Made by a program: the position numbers and the translations under genes
The notes under the pieces: generated by a model
Database searches by the model: none
Seen by the model: only the letters and a program-made list of their open reading frames with translations
Told to the model about the DNA's origin: nothing
DNA from: Streptomyces sp. ISL-87
GTDB lineage: Bacteria; Actinomycetota; Actinomycetes; Streptomycetales; Streptomycetaceae
Assembly (NCBI RefSeq): GCF_018614095.1
Contig: NZ_JAGGOY010000028.1
Span: 62,001-126,000, forward strand
Direction of reading: 5' to 3'
Length of the DNA stretch: 64,000 nt
Shown: in pieces, positions 1-9,391 of the stretch
Layout: each line of letters starts with the position of its first letter
How positions within the stretch are numbered: the stretch's first letter is position 1

Positions 1-193
1 GCATATGCCGCCCACAGCCAGCCGAACTGCCGGCCCAACCGTCTCCTGCTCACCATGTTCAGCGCGCCCCTTGATGTCCCACCCGAACAAACTGACGTTG
101 ACCGGTGAGAGCTAAGCGAGCTGCACAGCAACAGGTCAAACAACTGCCCAGCCAGCAATTCACAACCATCCGTTGTTCACTAAGGTGGGCGGG

Positions 194-1129
194 GTGGATC
201 TCGAAGCCGTACGTACCTTCGTCGCCGTCGTGGAAGCGGGCCAGTTCCAGAAAGCCGCCGCCGACTTGGCGGTCACCCAGCAGGCTGTCTCCAAGCGCGT
301 CGCGACGCTGGAGCGCGACCTCGGCGTGCGGCTGTTCACCCGCACGCCGCGCGGCGCCGAGCTCACCATCGACGGGCAGGCGTTCCTGCCTCACGCGCGG
401 GAGCTGCTGCGCGCCGCCGAGCGTGCGGTCGCGTCCGTTCGCACCGGCCGCCGTCCGCTGCGCGTCGACGTGATCAACTCGCGCGGCGCGGCGTCGGGCC
501 TGATGCGCGGATTCCACCGCGCCCACCCCGAGATCGAGCTCGACGTGCTGATGCTGTTCGACATCGAGCCGACCGTCACCACCATCCGCTCCGGCACGAT
601 CGACGCCTCCTTCCGCGCCGTCGCCGCGCCCGGCCGTCCCCTTCCTGAGGACGTGGAGTCCGTCCGGGTGCTCGACGAGCCGCTCCAGCTCCTCACCGGC
701 CCCGCCCACGCGCTGGCGGGCGCCCGGTCGGTGACCCTCGCCCAGCTCGCCGGGCACCGGATCTGGATTCCCGGCATCGTCCCCGGCACCGAGTGGGCCG
801 CCTACTACGACGACCTCGTCGCCGAGTTCGGCCTCACCATCGAGTCGACCGGCCCCAACTTCGGCTCCGACGCCCTCCTCGACACCGTCGCCGACACCCC
901 GGCCCTGGCCACCTTCATGGGCGAGCACACCCGCCTCATCTGGCCCGCCGGCCACGGCCTGCGCCGCATCCCGGTGACCGACCCGACCCCCGTCTACCCG
1001 CACTCGCTCCTCTGGCACCGCGACAACCCCCACCCAGCGCTGGCCACCCTGCGCGCCCACCTCGCCGCCACAGCGGCCGGCCACGACGCCGCCGGGACCT
1101 GGACGCCGGGCTGGGTGATTCCGCGCTGA
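194..1129 (+). CDS. LysR-family transcriptional regulator
   Basis: This is a cytoplasmic DNA-binding regulator of the LysR family. An N-terminal winged helix-turn-helix occupies about residues 1-60, with the typical sequence AAADLAVTQQAVSKRVATLE. A long helix and a LysR substrate-binding domain follow, giving about 311 residues, which is normal for the family. I chose the GTG at 194 because it gives the usual VDLEAVRTF start; GTG 185 and TTG 173 are in-frame alternatives. The effector is unknown. Its partner would be expected upstream of the window, because the downstream DNA holds only a broken gene. It resembles the second LysR at 42116 in architecture. Confidence 0.85.
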   Translation: MDLEAVRTFVAVVEAGQFQKAAADLAVTQQAVSKRVATLERDLGVRLFTRTPRGAELTIDGQAFLPHARELLRAAERAVASVRTGRRPLRVDVINSRGAASGLMRGFHRAHPEIELDVLMLFDIEPTVTTIRSGTIDASFRAVAAPGRPLPEDVESVRVLDEPLQLLTGPAHALAGARSVTLAQLAGHRIWIPGIVPGTEWAAYYDDLVAEFGLTIESTGPNFGSDALLDTVADTPALATFMGEHTRLIWPAGHGLRRIPVTDPTPVYPHSLLWHRDNPHPALATLRAHLAATAAGHDAAGTWTPGWVIPR

Positions 1130-1339
1130 ACGGCTCCGCGCATTCGATCATCGTGGCCGGATCGACGGACGGTAACCCGGGGGCACACGTGGCCATCGGC
1201 ACACTCCCGCTCTCCCCCACCGCGAGTTATACGGGAGTTCCACGTGTTCACCGCCGCGGTGCCCCACAGCAGTTCAAGAGCCTCACCGATCTCATCGTCC
1301 GCGACCGACGCCAGCGACCGAGCCTCGCCGATGCGGCTG

Positions 1340-1702
1340 ACCAGCGGCGTCGGACTTTGCAACACCATCCGGAGCTTCCTGTTGTGGTGTTCGGCCAGCA
1401 AGCTCACCCGGCCCTTCCGACTGCCTCCAGTGCAGATCAGCCGGGCCACAGCGATGCCGCAAAGCGAGCGCCTGGAGCTGATCGGCCGCCTTCTCACGGA
1501 CCCGAGCCTGCCCCTACGAGCCCGGGTCGCGGGGACCATCGTCCTGCTTTACGCCCAGCCGCTCAGCCGTGTCGTCCGCCTCACGCTGGACGACATCACG
1601 CGCGCCCAACAGCAGACCCTTCTCCGGCTCGGCGAGCCGCCGTCCCCAGTTCCCGAACCGCTCGCGGAACTCCTGTTCCGCTGGCTCGACAGCCGGGACA
1701 AG
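1340..1702 (+). pseudogene. Integrase/recombinase-like gene fragment
   Basis: The translated + strand from about 1349 to 1702 resembles the middle of the XerD-like recombinase proteins that are common in Streptomyces. It contains FLLWCSASKL, then RVAGTIVLLYAQPLSRVV, then LLRLGEPPSPVPEP. No catalytic C-terminal part with the tyrosine follows, and the frame continues into sequence that is the complement of the GlxA-type regulator gene. No convincing N-terminus precedes it. I read it as a decayed mobile-element gene. The family assignment rests on remembered similarity, so it is moderate only. Confidence 0.45.
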
Positions 1703-1747
1703 GCGAGCCCACCGGTCTCAACCCCCGCCTCCCGCACGACACACACA

Positions 1748-2707
1748 TCAGCCGACGCGATCAGGGCGAGCGCTGCGGAACGTGCGCCGGTAAGCATCCG
1801 GAGGCACGCCCACGCTGCGGCTGAAGTGCCGGCGCAAGGTCGTGGCGGTGCCCATGCCGGTGGCCGCGGCGATCGCATCGACGGTGTCGCCCGTGGTTTC
1901 GAGGAGTTCCTGGGCCCGGTGGATGCGCTGGGTCAGCAGCCAGCGCAGGGGAGTGGTTCCGGTGATGGCGGTGAAGTGGCGGGCCAAATTACGTGAGCTC
2001 ATGTTCGCCTGGCGGGCCAGCTGCTCCACGGTGAGCGGCTGGTCGAGGCGCTGCATCACCCAGGACAGCAGGGCGGCGAGGGAGTGGTCGCGGGGTTCGG
2101 GCAGCGGGGTGGCGACGAACTGGGCCTGGCCACCGGCCCGGTGGGGCGGGACGACCAGGCGGCGGGCGACCTGGTTGGCGATGGCCGAGCCGTGGTCGAG
2201 GCGGATCAGGTGCAGGCACAGGTCCATGGCGGCGGCCTTGCCGGCGGAGGTGAGCACGCGGCCGTTGTCGACGTAGAGGACGTCCGGGTCCACCTGCACG
2301 CGAGGGTACTTCGCGGCCAGCGCCGCGGCATGTATCCAGTGGGTGGTGGCGCGCTGCCCGTCCAGGAGGCCGGCGGCGGCCAGCACGAACGCGCCCGTGC
2401 ACAGGGACGCCACACGTGCGCCGGCTTCGTGCGCGGCGCGTACGGCGTCGACCAGCTCGGCGGGCGGTTCCTCGTCGGGGTCGGCGCACGCCGGGACGAT
2501 CACCGTATCGGCGCGTGCGAGGTGGTCGAGTCCGTGGTCGGGTTCGAGGCTGAACCGGCCCCCGACCGCCACGGTGGCCGGGCCGCAGACGGTGAAGTCG
2601 TACCAGGGATCGACCAGGTCGGAGCGGTCGACGCCGAACACGTCGCAGGCGGCGGCGAGTTCGAAGTGCGGGACGCCGGTTGTGACGGCCAGCGCGACAG
2701 TTCTCAT
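1748..2707 (-). CDS. GlxA-family regulator (DJ-1/PfpI domain + AraC helix-turn-helix)
   Basis: This is a 319-residue regulator with an N-terminal DJ-1/PfpI-like (class I amidotransferase-like) domain, about residues 1-170, and a C-terminal AraC double helix-turn-helix, about 215-310. The putative nucleophile-elbow region reads SLCTGAFVLAAAGLLDG. The AraC part contains LTVEQLARQANMSSRNLARH and ends with the typical second helix before RRHFSRSVG. The start is the ATG at 2707, which leaves a short divergent promoter region to the oxidoreductase at 2810. That layout suggests it controls this neighbour. Longer upstream ORF extension is read-through of the opposite gene. Confidence 0.88.
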   Translation of the reverse strand: MRTVALAVTTGVPHFELAAACDVFGVDRSDLVDPWYDFTVCGPATVAVGGRFSLEPDHGLDHLARADTVIVPACADPDEEPPAELVDAVRAAHEAGARVASLCTGAFVLAAAGLLDGQRATTHWIHAAALAAKYPRVQVDPDVLYVDNGRVLTSAGKAAAMDLCLHLIRLDHGSAIANQVARRLVVPPHRAGGQAQFVATPLPEPRDHSLAALLSWVMQRLDQPLTVEQLARQANMSSRNLARHFTAITGTTPLRWLLTQRIHRAQELLETTGDTVDAIAAATGMGTATTLRRHFSRSVGVPPDAYRRTFRSARPDRVG

Positions 2708-2809
2708 GTCCGAAAGTGTACGGGCGATGGCAGTGCTGCCACTCGCTGCCGAAGGCCGGTGCGAGCACGATGGCCTCAGTGGATCATTCGCACAACACAG
2801 GGGGATCTG

Positions 2810-3901
2810 ATGGGATCGACTCAGACGGTGGCGGTCTTCGGTGCCTACGGGCACACCGCGCGCTTCGTGGTGGCAGAACTGCTGGAGCGGGGGTTCACCC
2901 CGATCCTCTCCGGGCGTGACACCGACAAGCTCCGTGCGCTCGGGGAATCGTTCCCCGGCCTGGAGGTGCGGCCGGCGTCGGTGGACGATGCGGCCTCGCT
3001 CGATCGTGCGCTGTCCGGCGCAGCAGCCCTGATCAACTGCGCCGGACCCTTCGCCGCGACGACCGCGCCGGTGATCGAGGCTGCGCTGCGGGCACGGATT
3101 CCCTACGTCGACATCGCGGCGGAGGTGGAAGCGGTCGCCGACACGTTCGCGCACTTCGACGAGCGGGCCCGCGACGCCGGGATCGTCGTCGTCCCCGCGA
3201 TGGCGTTCTACGGCGGCCTGGGCGACCTGCTGGCCACCGCGGCGATGGGCGCATGGGCGCAGGCCGACGAGGTGTCGCTCGCCTTTGCCCTGAGCAGCTG
3301 GCATCCCACTGCCGGGACCCGGAAGGCGACCCAGGTCTCACGGCGGCGGCGCGACAACCAGCGCCTCGTCTTCACGGACGGCCGCCTGGAGCTGCGCACC
3401 GACCAGGCCCCCACCGGCCGATGGTCCTTCCCGGCACCGGTGGGCGAGCAGGCCGTACTGGAGGAGTTCACCACGGCGGACAGTGTGACCATCCCGCGTC
3501 ACCTGAAGACCTCAACGCTCCACACGCGCATGACGGTTGAGGCGATCAAGGACGTGTTGGCTCCGGATGCCGCGCCGCCGGTGCCGGTCGACGAGCGCGG
3601 GCGCTCCGACCAGACCTTCCTCGTCGATGTCGTCGTACGCTCGGGCGACACGCACCGCCGTGCCGTGGCCCGCGGCCGGGACATCTACGCGATCAGCGCA
3701 CCCCTCGCCGTCGAAGCGGTCAGCCGCGTCCTTGCCGGACAGGTCAAGAGGGTCGGGGCGGCCACAGCGGGGGAGATCTTCGACGCGCCCGGGTTCCTGG
3801 ACTCGCTGTCCCCGCACCTGTTGTTCGAGCTGGGCGAGGTCGAATCCGGCGGCGCCGTGCGGGGATCGGCATCAGCGACGCTGCGGCCTGCGGCCGGGTG
3901 A
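2810..3901 (+). CDS. NAD(P)-binding oxidoreductase, saccharopine dehydrogenase / trans-enoyl reductase-like
   Basis: This is a 363-residue protein with an N-terminal Rossmann fold starting VAVFGAYGHTARFVVAELL. The region around INCAGPFAATTAPVIEAAL and VDIAAE is typical of saccharopine-dehydrogenase-like and trans-acting enoyl reductase proteins. The substrate cannot be deduced. It starts at ATG 2810, about 100 bp from the divergent GlxA regulator, so it is the most likely target of that regulator. The length is complete for this family and no frame break is seen. The AhpD-like gene about 100 bp downstream on the same strand may be cotranscribed. Confidence 0.8.
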   Translation: MGSTQTVAVFGAYGHTARFVVAELLERGFTPILSGRDTDKLRALGESFPGLEVRPASVDDAASLDRALSGAAALINCAGPFAATTAPVIEAALRARIPYVDIAAEVEAVADTFAHFDERARDAGIVVVPAMAFYGGLGDLLATAAMGAWAQADEVSLAFALSSWHPTAGTRKATQVSRRRRDNQRLVFTDGRLELRTDQAPTGRWSFPAPVGEQAVLEEFTTADSVTIPRHLKTSTLHTRMTVEAIKDVLAPDAAPPVPVDERGRSDQTFLVDVVVRSGDTHRRAVARGRDIYAISAPLAVEAVSRVLAGQVKRVGAATAGEIFDAPGFLDSLSPHLLFELGEVESGGAVRGSASATLRPAAG

Positions 3902-3999
3902 GGGCCGGGGGAGACGCACGTCACATTCATTCCTGTCACATCTTGCCCGGCCATTCCGTCAAAGGTGTGTAACCACTAGCAATGGCAGGGGAGATCACC

Positions 4000-4473
4000 A
4001 TGGATGCTCGCTTGAACCTCTTCGGTAACCCGGTCGCAGGCCAGTTCCTGCGGTACATCAACTCGGCGGGCAAGGTCCTGGCGGACTCGACGCTGCCGGC
4101 CGCGACGCAGGAGCTGGTGAAGCTCCGCGCCAGCCAGATCAACGGCTGCGGTTTCTGCACGGACATGCACAGCAAGGACGCCGCGCACGCCGGGGAGACC
4201 TCGGTGCGGCTCAACCTGCTCGCGGCCTGGCGGGAAGCCAACGTCTTCACCGATGCCGAGCGCGCCGCCCTGGAGCTGACGGAGCAGGGCACCCGCATCG
4301 CGGATGCGGCCGGTGGAGTCACGGCCGAGGCCTGGGAGAACGCCGCAAAGCACTATGACGAGGACCAGCTCGCCGCGCTGGTGTCCCTGATCGCACTCAT
4401 CAACGCCTACAACCGAGTGAACGTAATCGTCCAGCAGCCGGCCGGCGACTACCAGCCCGGCCAGTTCGGATAA
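4000..4473 (+). CDS. Carboxymuconolactone decarboxylase / AhpD-family protein
   Basis: This is a 157-residue all-helical AhpD-like protein. The signature CGFCTDMHSKDAAHAG gives the CxxC...H redox motif of alkylhydroperoxidase D-like enzymes, preceded by ELVKLRASQING. Such proteins reduce peroxides or act as small decarboxylases; the substrate here is unknown. I chose ATG 4000 because GGGGAG lies 7 bases upstream; ATG 3982 is in frame but poorly spaced. It follows the oxidoreductase at 2810 in the same direction, so a redox pair is possible. Confidence 0.85.
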   Translation: MDARLNLFGNPVAGQFLRYINSAGKVLADSTLPAATQELVKLRASQINGCGFCTDMHSKDAAHAGETSVRLNLLAAWREANVFTDAERAALELTEQGTRIADAAGGVTAEAWENAAKHYDEDQLAALVSLIALINAYNRVNVIVQQPAGDYQPGQFG

Positions 4474-4510
4474 CCAGGAGTCACTCGGCCACGGCGACCC
4501 GCCCCGGTCA

Positions 4511-5017
4511 TCACGGCGCACGCCACAGTGCGGCGGTCTGGCTGGATGCCTTCCACACCTCCGGACCTCCGGCCGGGGCGCGCCACACCTGGATCAAGTA
4601 CTCCTCGACGGGATCGCTCGCGCCGCGCGGATCGCCGCCGTCGCGGTTCCTGCCGTGGACGCGGATGCGGTAGTCGCCGGGGCCGGGAAGGTCCAGCCGG
4701 GCCGACGGGTCCACTTCGGTGCCGGTCGTGGCGAAGTCGATGAACGCGGAGGACCATGAGACGGGCACCTCGGCGACGTCCTGCCACCTCTCGGCGTCCA
4801 GAGGCGGGGCCTCGTCCCAGAGCTGGGCGGTGACAGCGATCTGGCCGGTCTCCTGCCCGCACAGGATCCGGGCGCTACCGTCGTCCGGGTCGGCCTCGAC
4901 GAGGCCGTTCAGCGACCACTCGGGCTCGAACTCGGCTACGAGATCCTCCCCCGTGAGGTCGATCGTGCCGGCGTCGACGTGGACGGTGCTGGTGGTGGCG
5001 TGCTGCAGGGCGGGCAT
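4511..5017 (-). CDS. Hypothetical beta-rich protein, possible ComJ-like nuclease inhibitor
   Basis: This is a 168-residue acidic protein without signal peptide or membrane segment. The start ATG at 5017 is preceded by GAGGGG. The sequence alternates short predicted beta strands and includes AVTAQLWDEAPPLDAERW and a LDLPGPGDYRIRVHGR strand-turn-strand. The last motif loosely recalls the LPKGDY segment of Bacillus ComJ, the inhibitor of the NucA DNA-entry nuclease. Immediately upstream on the same strand is a secreted NucA/NucB-type nuclease, so a protective role is an inference from context. No catalytic motif is visible, and the gene may instead be an unrelated hypothetical. Confidence 0.55.
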   Translation of the reverse strand: MPALQHATTSTVHVDAGTIDLTGEDLVAEFEPEWSLNGLVEADPDDGSARILCGQETGQIAVTAQLWDEAPPLDAERWQDVAEVPVSWSSAFIDFATTGTEVDPSARLDLPGPGDYRIRVHGRNRDGGDPRGASDPVEEYLIQVWRAPAGGPEVWKASSQTAALWRAP

Positions 5018-5049
5018 GTGGGGTCTTCCCCTCGGTTTCGAATCGGAAC

Positions 5050-5078
5050 GGGGCCGCACCCATGGTGGGTGCGGCCCC
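5050..5078 (-). terminator. Hairpin terminator between nuclease and its downstream neighbour
   Basis: A perfect 12-bp inverted repeat (5050-5061 GGGGCCGCACCC and 5067-5078 GGGTGCGGCCCC, loop of 5) lies between the two minus-strand genes. It should stop or attenuate transcription leaving the nuclease gene, so the downstream gene probably has its own promoter or is expressed by read-through. Confidence 0.75.
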
Positions 5079-5124
5079 TGCTCTTTGGGTGCCGGTTCAG
5101 CCGAAATGCCGGCGCAACGGTGGG

Positions 5125-6258
5125 TCAGTCGCTGCCGCAGCCGACCGGCCCCATCGCCTGAGGCGGCGCCACCGCACCCGCGGACTTGAGGACACGGACG
5201 TAGAACGCGTCGCCCTCCAGGACCCGCTGACCGTTCAGCGACGCCTTGCGCAGGCTGCCCTCACGGGAGTTGTCGCGCCCGTCGAGGAAGTGGCAGGAGT
5301 AGTCCGGATTCCGGCTGGCCCCTTCCAGCGACTGGGCGAACGGGTACTCGTCACAGGCCAGCCCGCTGCCCGGCGGAGGCCGGGGCACATTGCGGCCGCA
5401 GGCCACGTCACGGTTCGCGTCGGTGATCGTGTCGTCGAACGTGCGGTGCAGCGGGTACCGGGTACCCGGTTTCCCCCACGGCTGCTGAAGGTTGCGCTGC
5501 GCCCAGTCGACGTGCCAGGCCACCGCGTCGACCCGCGGGTTGGCGGTGTCCAGCTCCCACACCGCCGCGATCTCGGGGTACACGCAGCCGCCGTACTGGA
5601 CGGGAGTGATGCGCGGGGTGCTGTCGCAGCGCGGCCGGAACGTCTCTCCGATGACGGCGCTGCCCTCGTCGTGACGGGGCGCGTCCAGGGTGGCGTACGG
5701 GCGGACGCTGTCGTTGACCAGAGCCTTGCCCGGCGACGACACGGTGAACTCGTACGTCCGCGTCTGGTTCGGGAACAGGAACTGTTCACCCGACTCGTTC
5801 ACGTCGCAGTGGTTGCAGTCTAACCCGACCCGGGCGTTGGTCAGCCAACCCGCCCACGAGGACGGGTCGGTCAGCCGCAGCTCCACCTTGTACTTCGACT
5901 CGTACCGGTTGCGGGGGTTCAGGGTGGAGGTGACCTTGGAATGCAGGGTCGCCTTCCCAGCGGGTGCTCCGTTGATCGTGTAGATCACCGGGATCTTCAG
6001 GTTCGAGCACGACTCGGTACGGCTGAGCCGGATGAACCCTTCGGCACAGTCGAGTGCCTGGGCGCCCATGTCGCCGTCGGGGGTCGTGAGGGTGGTTGCC
6101 TTCTCCGGCGTGCCGAGCTCGATCGCGAGCTGACCCGATCCGGAGTCGTTCGGTCCGGGCGCGGCACCGGCAGGCGTGGCCACTGCCAGCGGTATCAGCA
6201 GGGCTGCGCCGATCGCAGCGACTGCCGCGCGTATCTTGCCTAACGATCCTTTACCCAT
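5125..6258 (-). CDS. Secreted NucA/NucB-type deoxyribonuclease-domain protein
   Basis: This is a 377-residue exported protein. The ATG at 6258 is preceded by GGAGG. A signal peptide follows (basic MGKGSLGKIRAAV, hydrophobic core, cleavage near TPAGAAPG). The middle contains paired cysteines (LDCNHCDVNESGE, CGGCVYPEI-like), and the C-terminal third carries the NucA/NucB-like block around CDEYPFAQSLEGA and CHFLDGRDN. The family hydrolyses DNA outside the cell or during DNA uptake; whether this member is active is not shown. Its downstream partner at 4511 may be an inhibitor. Confidence 0.75.
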   Translation of the reverse strand: MGKGSLGKIRAAVAAIGAALLIPLAVATPAGAAPGPNDSGSGQLAIELGTPEKATTLTTPDGDMGAQALDCAEGFIRLSRTESCSNLKIPVIYTINGAPAGKATLHSKVTSTLNPRNRYESKYKVELRLTDPSSWAGWLTNARVGLDCNHCDVNESGEQFLFPNQTRTYEFTVSSPGKALVNDSVRPYATLDAPRHDEGSAVIGETFRPRCDSTPRITPVQYGGCVYPEIAAVWELDTANPRVDAVAWHVDWAQRNLQQPWGKPGTRYPLHRTFDDTITDANRDVACGRNVPRPPPGSGLACDEYPFAQSLEGASRNPDYSCHFLDGRDNSREGSLRKASLNGQRVLEGDAFYVRVLKSAGAVAPPQAMGPVGCGSD

Positions 6259-6466
6259 GCGGGTGAGTCCTCCGTAGGTCGAACGGATTGACCCGTGCAT
6301 GCTGAAACGTTCACTGATGCTCGGTCAACAGGCCGTTGAGATGTACCGAACGTCCTCACGCGAACCCCCCGACGTGCATGCAAAACCCCCACACCGGCAA
6401 CCCGCTCCTCCGGGGCCGGCAAAGGGGCTTGAGTCTCCACCGGCTGGAGGGTTGAGGATTGACCTC

Positions 6467-7228
6467 GTGAGCGCCCACACCGAGTTGTTGACCATCGGCC
6501 GGCTCGCCCGCCGCACCGGACTTTCGGTGCGCACGATCCGCTTCTGGTCCGACAGCGGCGTCGTCGCGCCGGCCGGCCGCTCGGCGGGTGGCTATCGGCT
6601 CTACGACGCCGAGGCCGTCGCCCGCCTCGACCTGGTCCGCAGCCTGCGTGAGCTGGGATTCGACCTGGACACGGTGCGCCGGGTGCTGGCCAGGCAGGTG
6701 ACGGTGCACGACGTGGCCAGGACGCAGCTGCGGGCGCTGAACGCGGAGATCCGCATGCTGCAGGTGCGGCGCGCTGTGCTGCAGCGGGTCGCTCGACATG
6801 GCAGTACGACCGAGGAGATGGGACTCATGCACGAGCTGGCCCGGATGTCCGCCGACGAGCGGCAGCGGATCACCGACGACTTCGTCCACGAGACCTTTGA
6901 CGGCGTTGACCCCGACGCGCCCGGCGGACACATCGCGCAGACCATGCGCACCATGCCGGCGGAACTGCCCGCCGACCCCACTCCCGAGCAGGTGGACGCT
7001 TGGGTTGAGCTGGCCGAGTTGGTCGGGGACGAGGGATTCCGGAATCGGGTACACGAGATGGCCGTGGCCGGTGCGCAGGCAGGGCAGGAGCCCCACGGCC
7101 CCGCCCCGACCCGGCGCAGGTCGCGGAGCACGCCGCCGGGCGGTGCTCGAGGGCATTGCTACGGAGTCGGACGAGGGCAAGCAGATCCTGGACCGGATCG
7201 TCGACGCGGACCTGCCCTCGGCGGAACG
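6467..7228 (+). pseudogene. MerR-family regulator, frameshifted and 3'-truncated
   Basis: From GTG 6467 the frame encodes a normal MerR N-terminus: LTIGRLARRTGLSVRTIRFW, then GGYRLYDAEAVARL and a dimerisation helix. It runs to about 7090. Beyond that the expected C-terminus is spread over two other frames: DPAQVAEHAAG at 7108-7140, then RAVLEGIATESDEGKQILD up to about 7225. At least two frameshifts are therefore needed. The gene then joins directly to a fragment of an MMPL transporter. The DNA-binding half could still be made as a truncated protein. Confidence 0.7.
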
Positions 7229-7521
7229 CATTCGGCCGCACCGGCCGGCTCGTCACCAGCGCCGCCCTGATCCTCTTCCTCGCCTTCGCCGCGCTCGCCT
7301 CCGGCCCCGGCACCGACCTCAAGACCCTGGCGACCGGCCTCGGCATCGGCATCCTCCTGGACGCGACCATCGTGCGGATGCTGCTCGTTCCATCCCTCGT
7401 CTCGCTGTTCGGCTCGTGGAACTGGTACCTGCCGGGCTGGGCGGCCCGTCCGCTGCGCGTACAGCTGTCCTACCCGCACCCGGAGCGGGCGGAGCCCGCT
7501 CCGAGGGGACCGGCGGGCTGA
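7229..7521 (+). pseudogene. C-terminal fragment of an MMPL/RND-family membrane transporter
   Basis: The reading frame GRTGRLVTSAALILFLAF, then KTLATGLGIGILLDATIVRM and FGSWNWYLPGWAARPL, is the conserved last two transmembrane segments and tail of actinobacterial MMPL transporters. Only about 95 of the usual 700 or more residues remain and no start precedes them. The fragment abuts the broken MerR gene, so a large deletion probably removed the MerR tail, the spacer and most of the transporter. Confidence 0.75.
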
Positions 7522-7915
7522 ATCATCGGCCGCTCCACTTGGTCCCCGACATCCGGACAGGACCGGCACCGTCACGCCGTACGCGTCGGTCGACGGCGAG
7601 GAGCAGTGCGGTCGGCAGAGCGCGTCGCAGACGACCGCCCAACGAAGGGATTCCGGCCAGGTCACGGACCTTGGCGCTGGGCTAGCCGGGCGAGTGGCAG
7701 GACGACACGGAGATCCAGGCGCGGGCCGATTCGCCCACGGGGACCGGAGTCGGGGCCCGCAGAACGGCATGGTCCGCACGTATCCGCCGAGGTTCTCGTC
7801 AAGCCACAGGGCCGGGAGCCGCCTGCGGCGAGCCGGCGCGTCGTCGAAGGCGCGGCTGACGGCCTTGGCGGTAACGTTCATGGGGATCGAGCTCACTACT
7901 CGAAAGTCCTGTCCG
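7522..7915. other. Gap without a supported gene
   Basis: I see no protein or RNA gene that I can support between the MMPL fragment and the MFS start. It presumably holds the MFS promoter and decayed DNA. Confidence 0.4.
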
Positions 7916-9391
7916 ATGAGTGGCACCACCGAACCAGACGGGGTCGAACCCGGCAGGGTCACGGCCGACGGCTCGAATCCCTTCCCACGGCGCTGGGTGG
8001 CGCTGGTGTTCATCTCTCTGGCGCAGCTGATGGTGGCGCTGGACGCCACGATCGTGAACATCGCACTGCCCTCCGCCCAGTCCGAGCTGGGCTTCTCCGA
8101 CGCCAACCGGCAGTGGGTGATCACCGCCTACACACTCGCCTTCGCCGGCCTGGTCCTGCTGGGCGGCCGCATCGCGGACTACGTTGGCCGCAAGCGCACG
8201 TTTATGGTCGGCCTGATCGGCTTCGCCGCCGCCTCCGCCGCGGCCGGCGCAGCGGTCAACTTCGGGATGCTCACCGGCGCCCGCGCACTGCAAGGGCTCT
8301 TCGCCGCCGTGCTGGCCCCCACCGTTCTGTCCCTGCTGACCGTGACGTTCACCGAAACCCGCGAACGCGCCAAGGCCTTCGCGGTCTTCGGCGCGATCGC
8401 CGGAAGCGGTGCGGCCGTGGGACTGCTGCTCGGCGGGGTGCTCGCGCAATACCTGAGCTGGCGCTGGTGCCTGTACGTCAACGTGCCGGTCTCGGCCGTC
8501 GCGGCCTGCGGCGGATGGCTGGTACTGCCCGGCATCCGGCCGGCGGCCAGACAGCACTTCGACGTGCCGGGCGCGCTACTGGCGGCCGGCGGGCTGGTGG
8601 CGCTCGTATTCGCGTGCACCGAGGCGATCGGCCAGGGCTGGAGTTCCGGGCTGGTGATCGGGCTACTGGTGGCGGCCGCAGTGCTGCTCGCCCTGTTCGT
8701 GCTGCTGCAATCCCGGGTGGAGCATCCCCTGCTGCCGCTGCGGATCGTGCGGGACCGCAACCGCGGCGGTTCGTATCTGTCCATGGCGCTGGCGCTGGCC
8801 GGGATGCTCGGGCTGTTCCTCTTCCTGACGTACTACTTCCAGGTCGTCCAGCACTACTCGCCGGTCAAGACGGGATTGGCCTTCCTGCCGCTGATGGCGG
8901 CCGTGCAGGTGGGCGCCGGCGGGATCGCCGGCCGACTGCTTCCCCGGGTGCCGCCCCGTGTGCTGGTCGTGCCCGGACTGCTCACGGCGGCCGCGGCCAT
9001 GGCGCTGCTCACCCGGCTCGACGTCGGCAGCGGCTACGCGGCCCACGTCCTGCCCGCCGAGATCCTGCTCGGCGTCGGCATGGGCTGCACCTTCGTACCG
9101 GCCATCAGCACCGCCACCTTCGGCGTCGACCCGCGCGACGCCGGGATCGCCTCGGCCGTGGTCAACGCCGCGCAGCAGGCGGGTGGCTCGATCGGCACGG
9201 CACTGCTCAACACCATCGCGGCCAGCGCGACGGCCGCCTACCTCGGCGGGCTACCGCACGGCAGCCCGCCGTCGGCGGCGGCCCTGGTCCACGGCTATTC
9301 CGTCGCCGCCGCCTGGGGCGCCGGCATCCTCGCCACCGCCGCGGTGCTCGCCCTCGCGCTGATCAACGCCCCGGCTCCGCACCGGCCGTAA
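7916..9391 (+). CDS. DHA2-type MFS drug exporter (14 TM)
   Basis: This is a 491-residue integral membrane antiporter of the DHA2/EmrB-QacA type. TM1 contains the family signature LMVALDATIVNIALPS, the TM2-3 loop is GGRIADYVGRKRTF, and motif C is present as GAIAGSGAAVGLLLGG. About 14 hydrophobic segments can be traced. The start is ATG 7916; the frame is open further upstream but that part is not protein-like. It would export a drug or metabolite using the proton gradient. No intact regulator is adjacent, since the MerR upstream is broken, so expression may be constitutive. Confidence 0.9.
   Translation: MSGTTEPDGVEPGRVTADGSNPFPRRWVALVFISLAQLMVALDATIVNIALPSAQSELGFSDANRQWVITAYTLAFAGLVLLGGRIADYVGRKRTFMVGLIGFAAASAAAGAAVNFGMLTGARALQGLFAAVLAPTVLSLLTVTFTETRERAKAFAVFGAIAGSGAAVGLLLGGVLAQYLSWRWCLYVNVPVSAVAACGGWLVLPGIRPAARQHFDVPGALLAAGGLVALVFACTEAIGQGWSSGLVIGLLVAAAVLLALFVLLQSRVEHPLLPLRIVRDRNRGGSYLSMALALAGMLGLFLFLTYYFQVVQHYSPVKTGLAFLPLMAAVQVGAGGIAGRLLPRVPPRVLVVPGLLTAAAAMALLTRLDVGSGYAAHVLPAEILLGVGMGCTFVPAISTATFGVDPRDAGIASAVVNAAQQAGGSIGTALLNTIAASATAAYLGGLPHGSPPSAAALVHGYSVAAAWGAGILATAAVLALALINAPAPHRP

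Noticed and set aside
994..1539. 181-codon minus-strand frame with integrase-like wording (EALELLWGTAAVNTW)
   Set aside because: The plus strand over 1349-1702 shows stronger protein-like continuity (FLLWCSASKL to LLYAQPLSRVV), so the minus frame is read as its complement.
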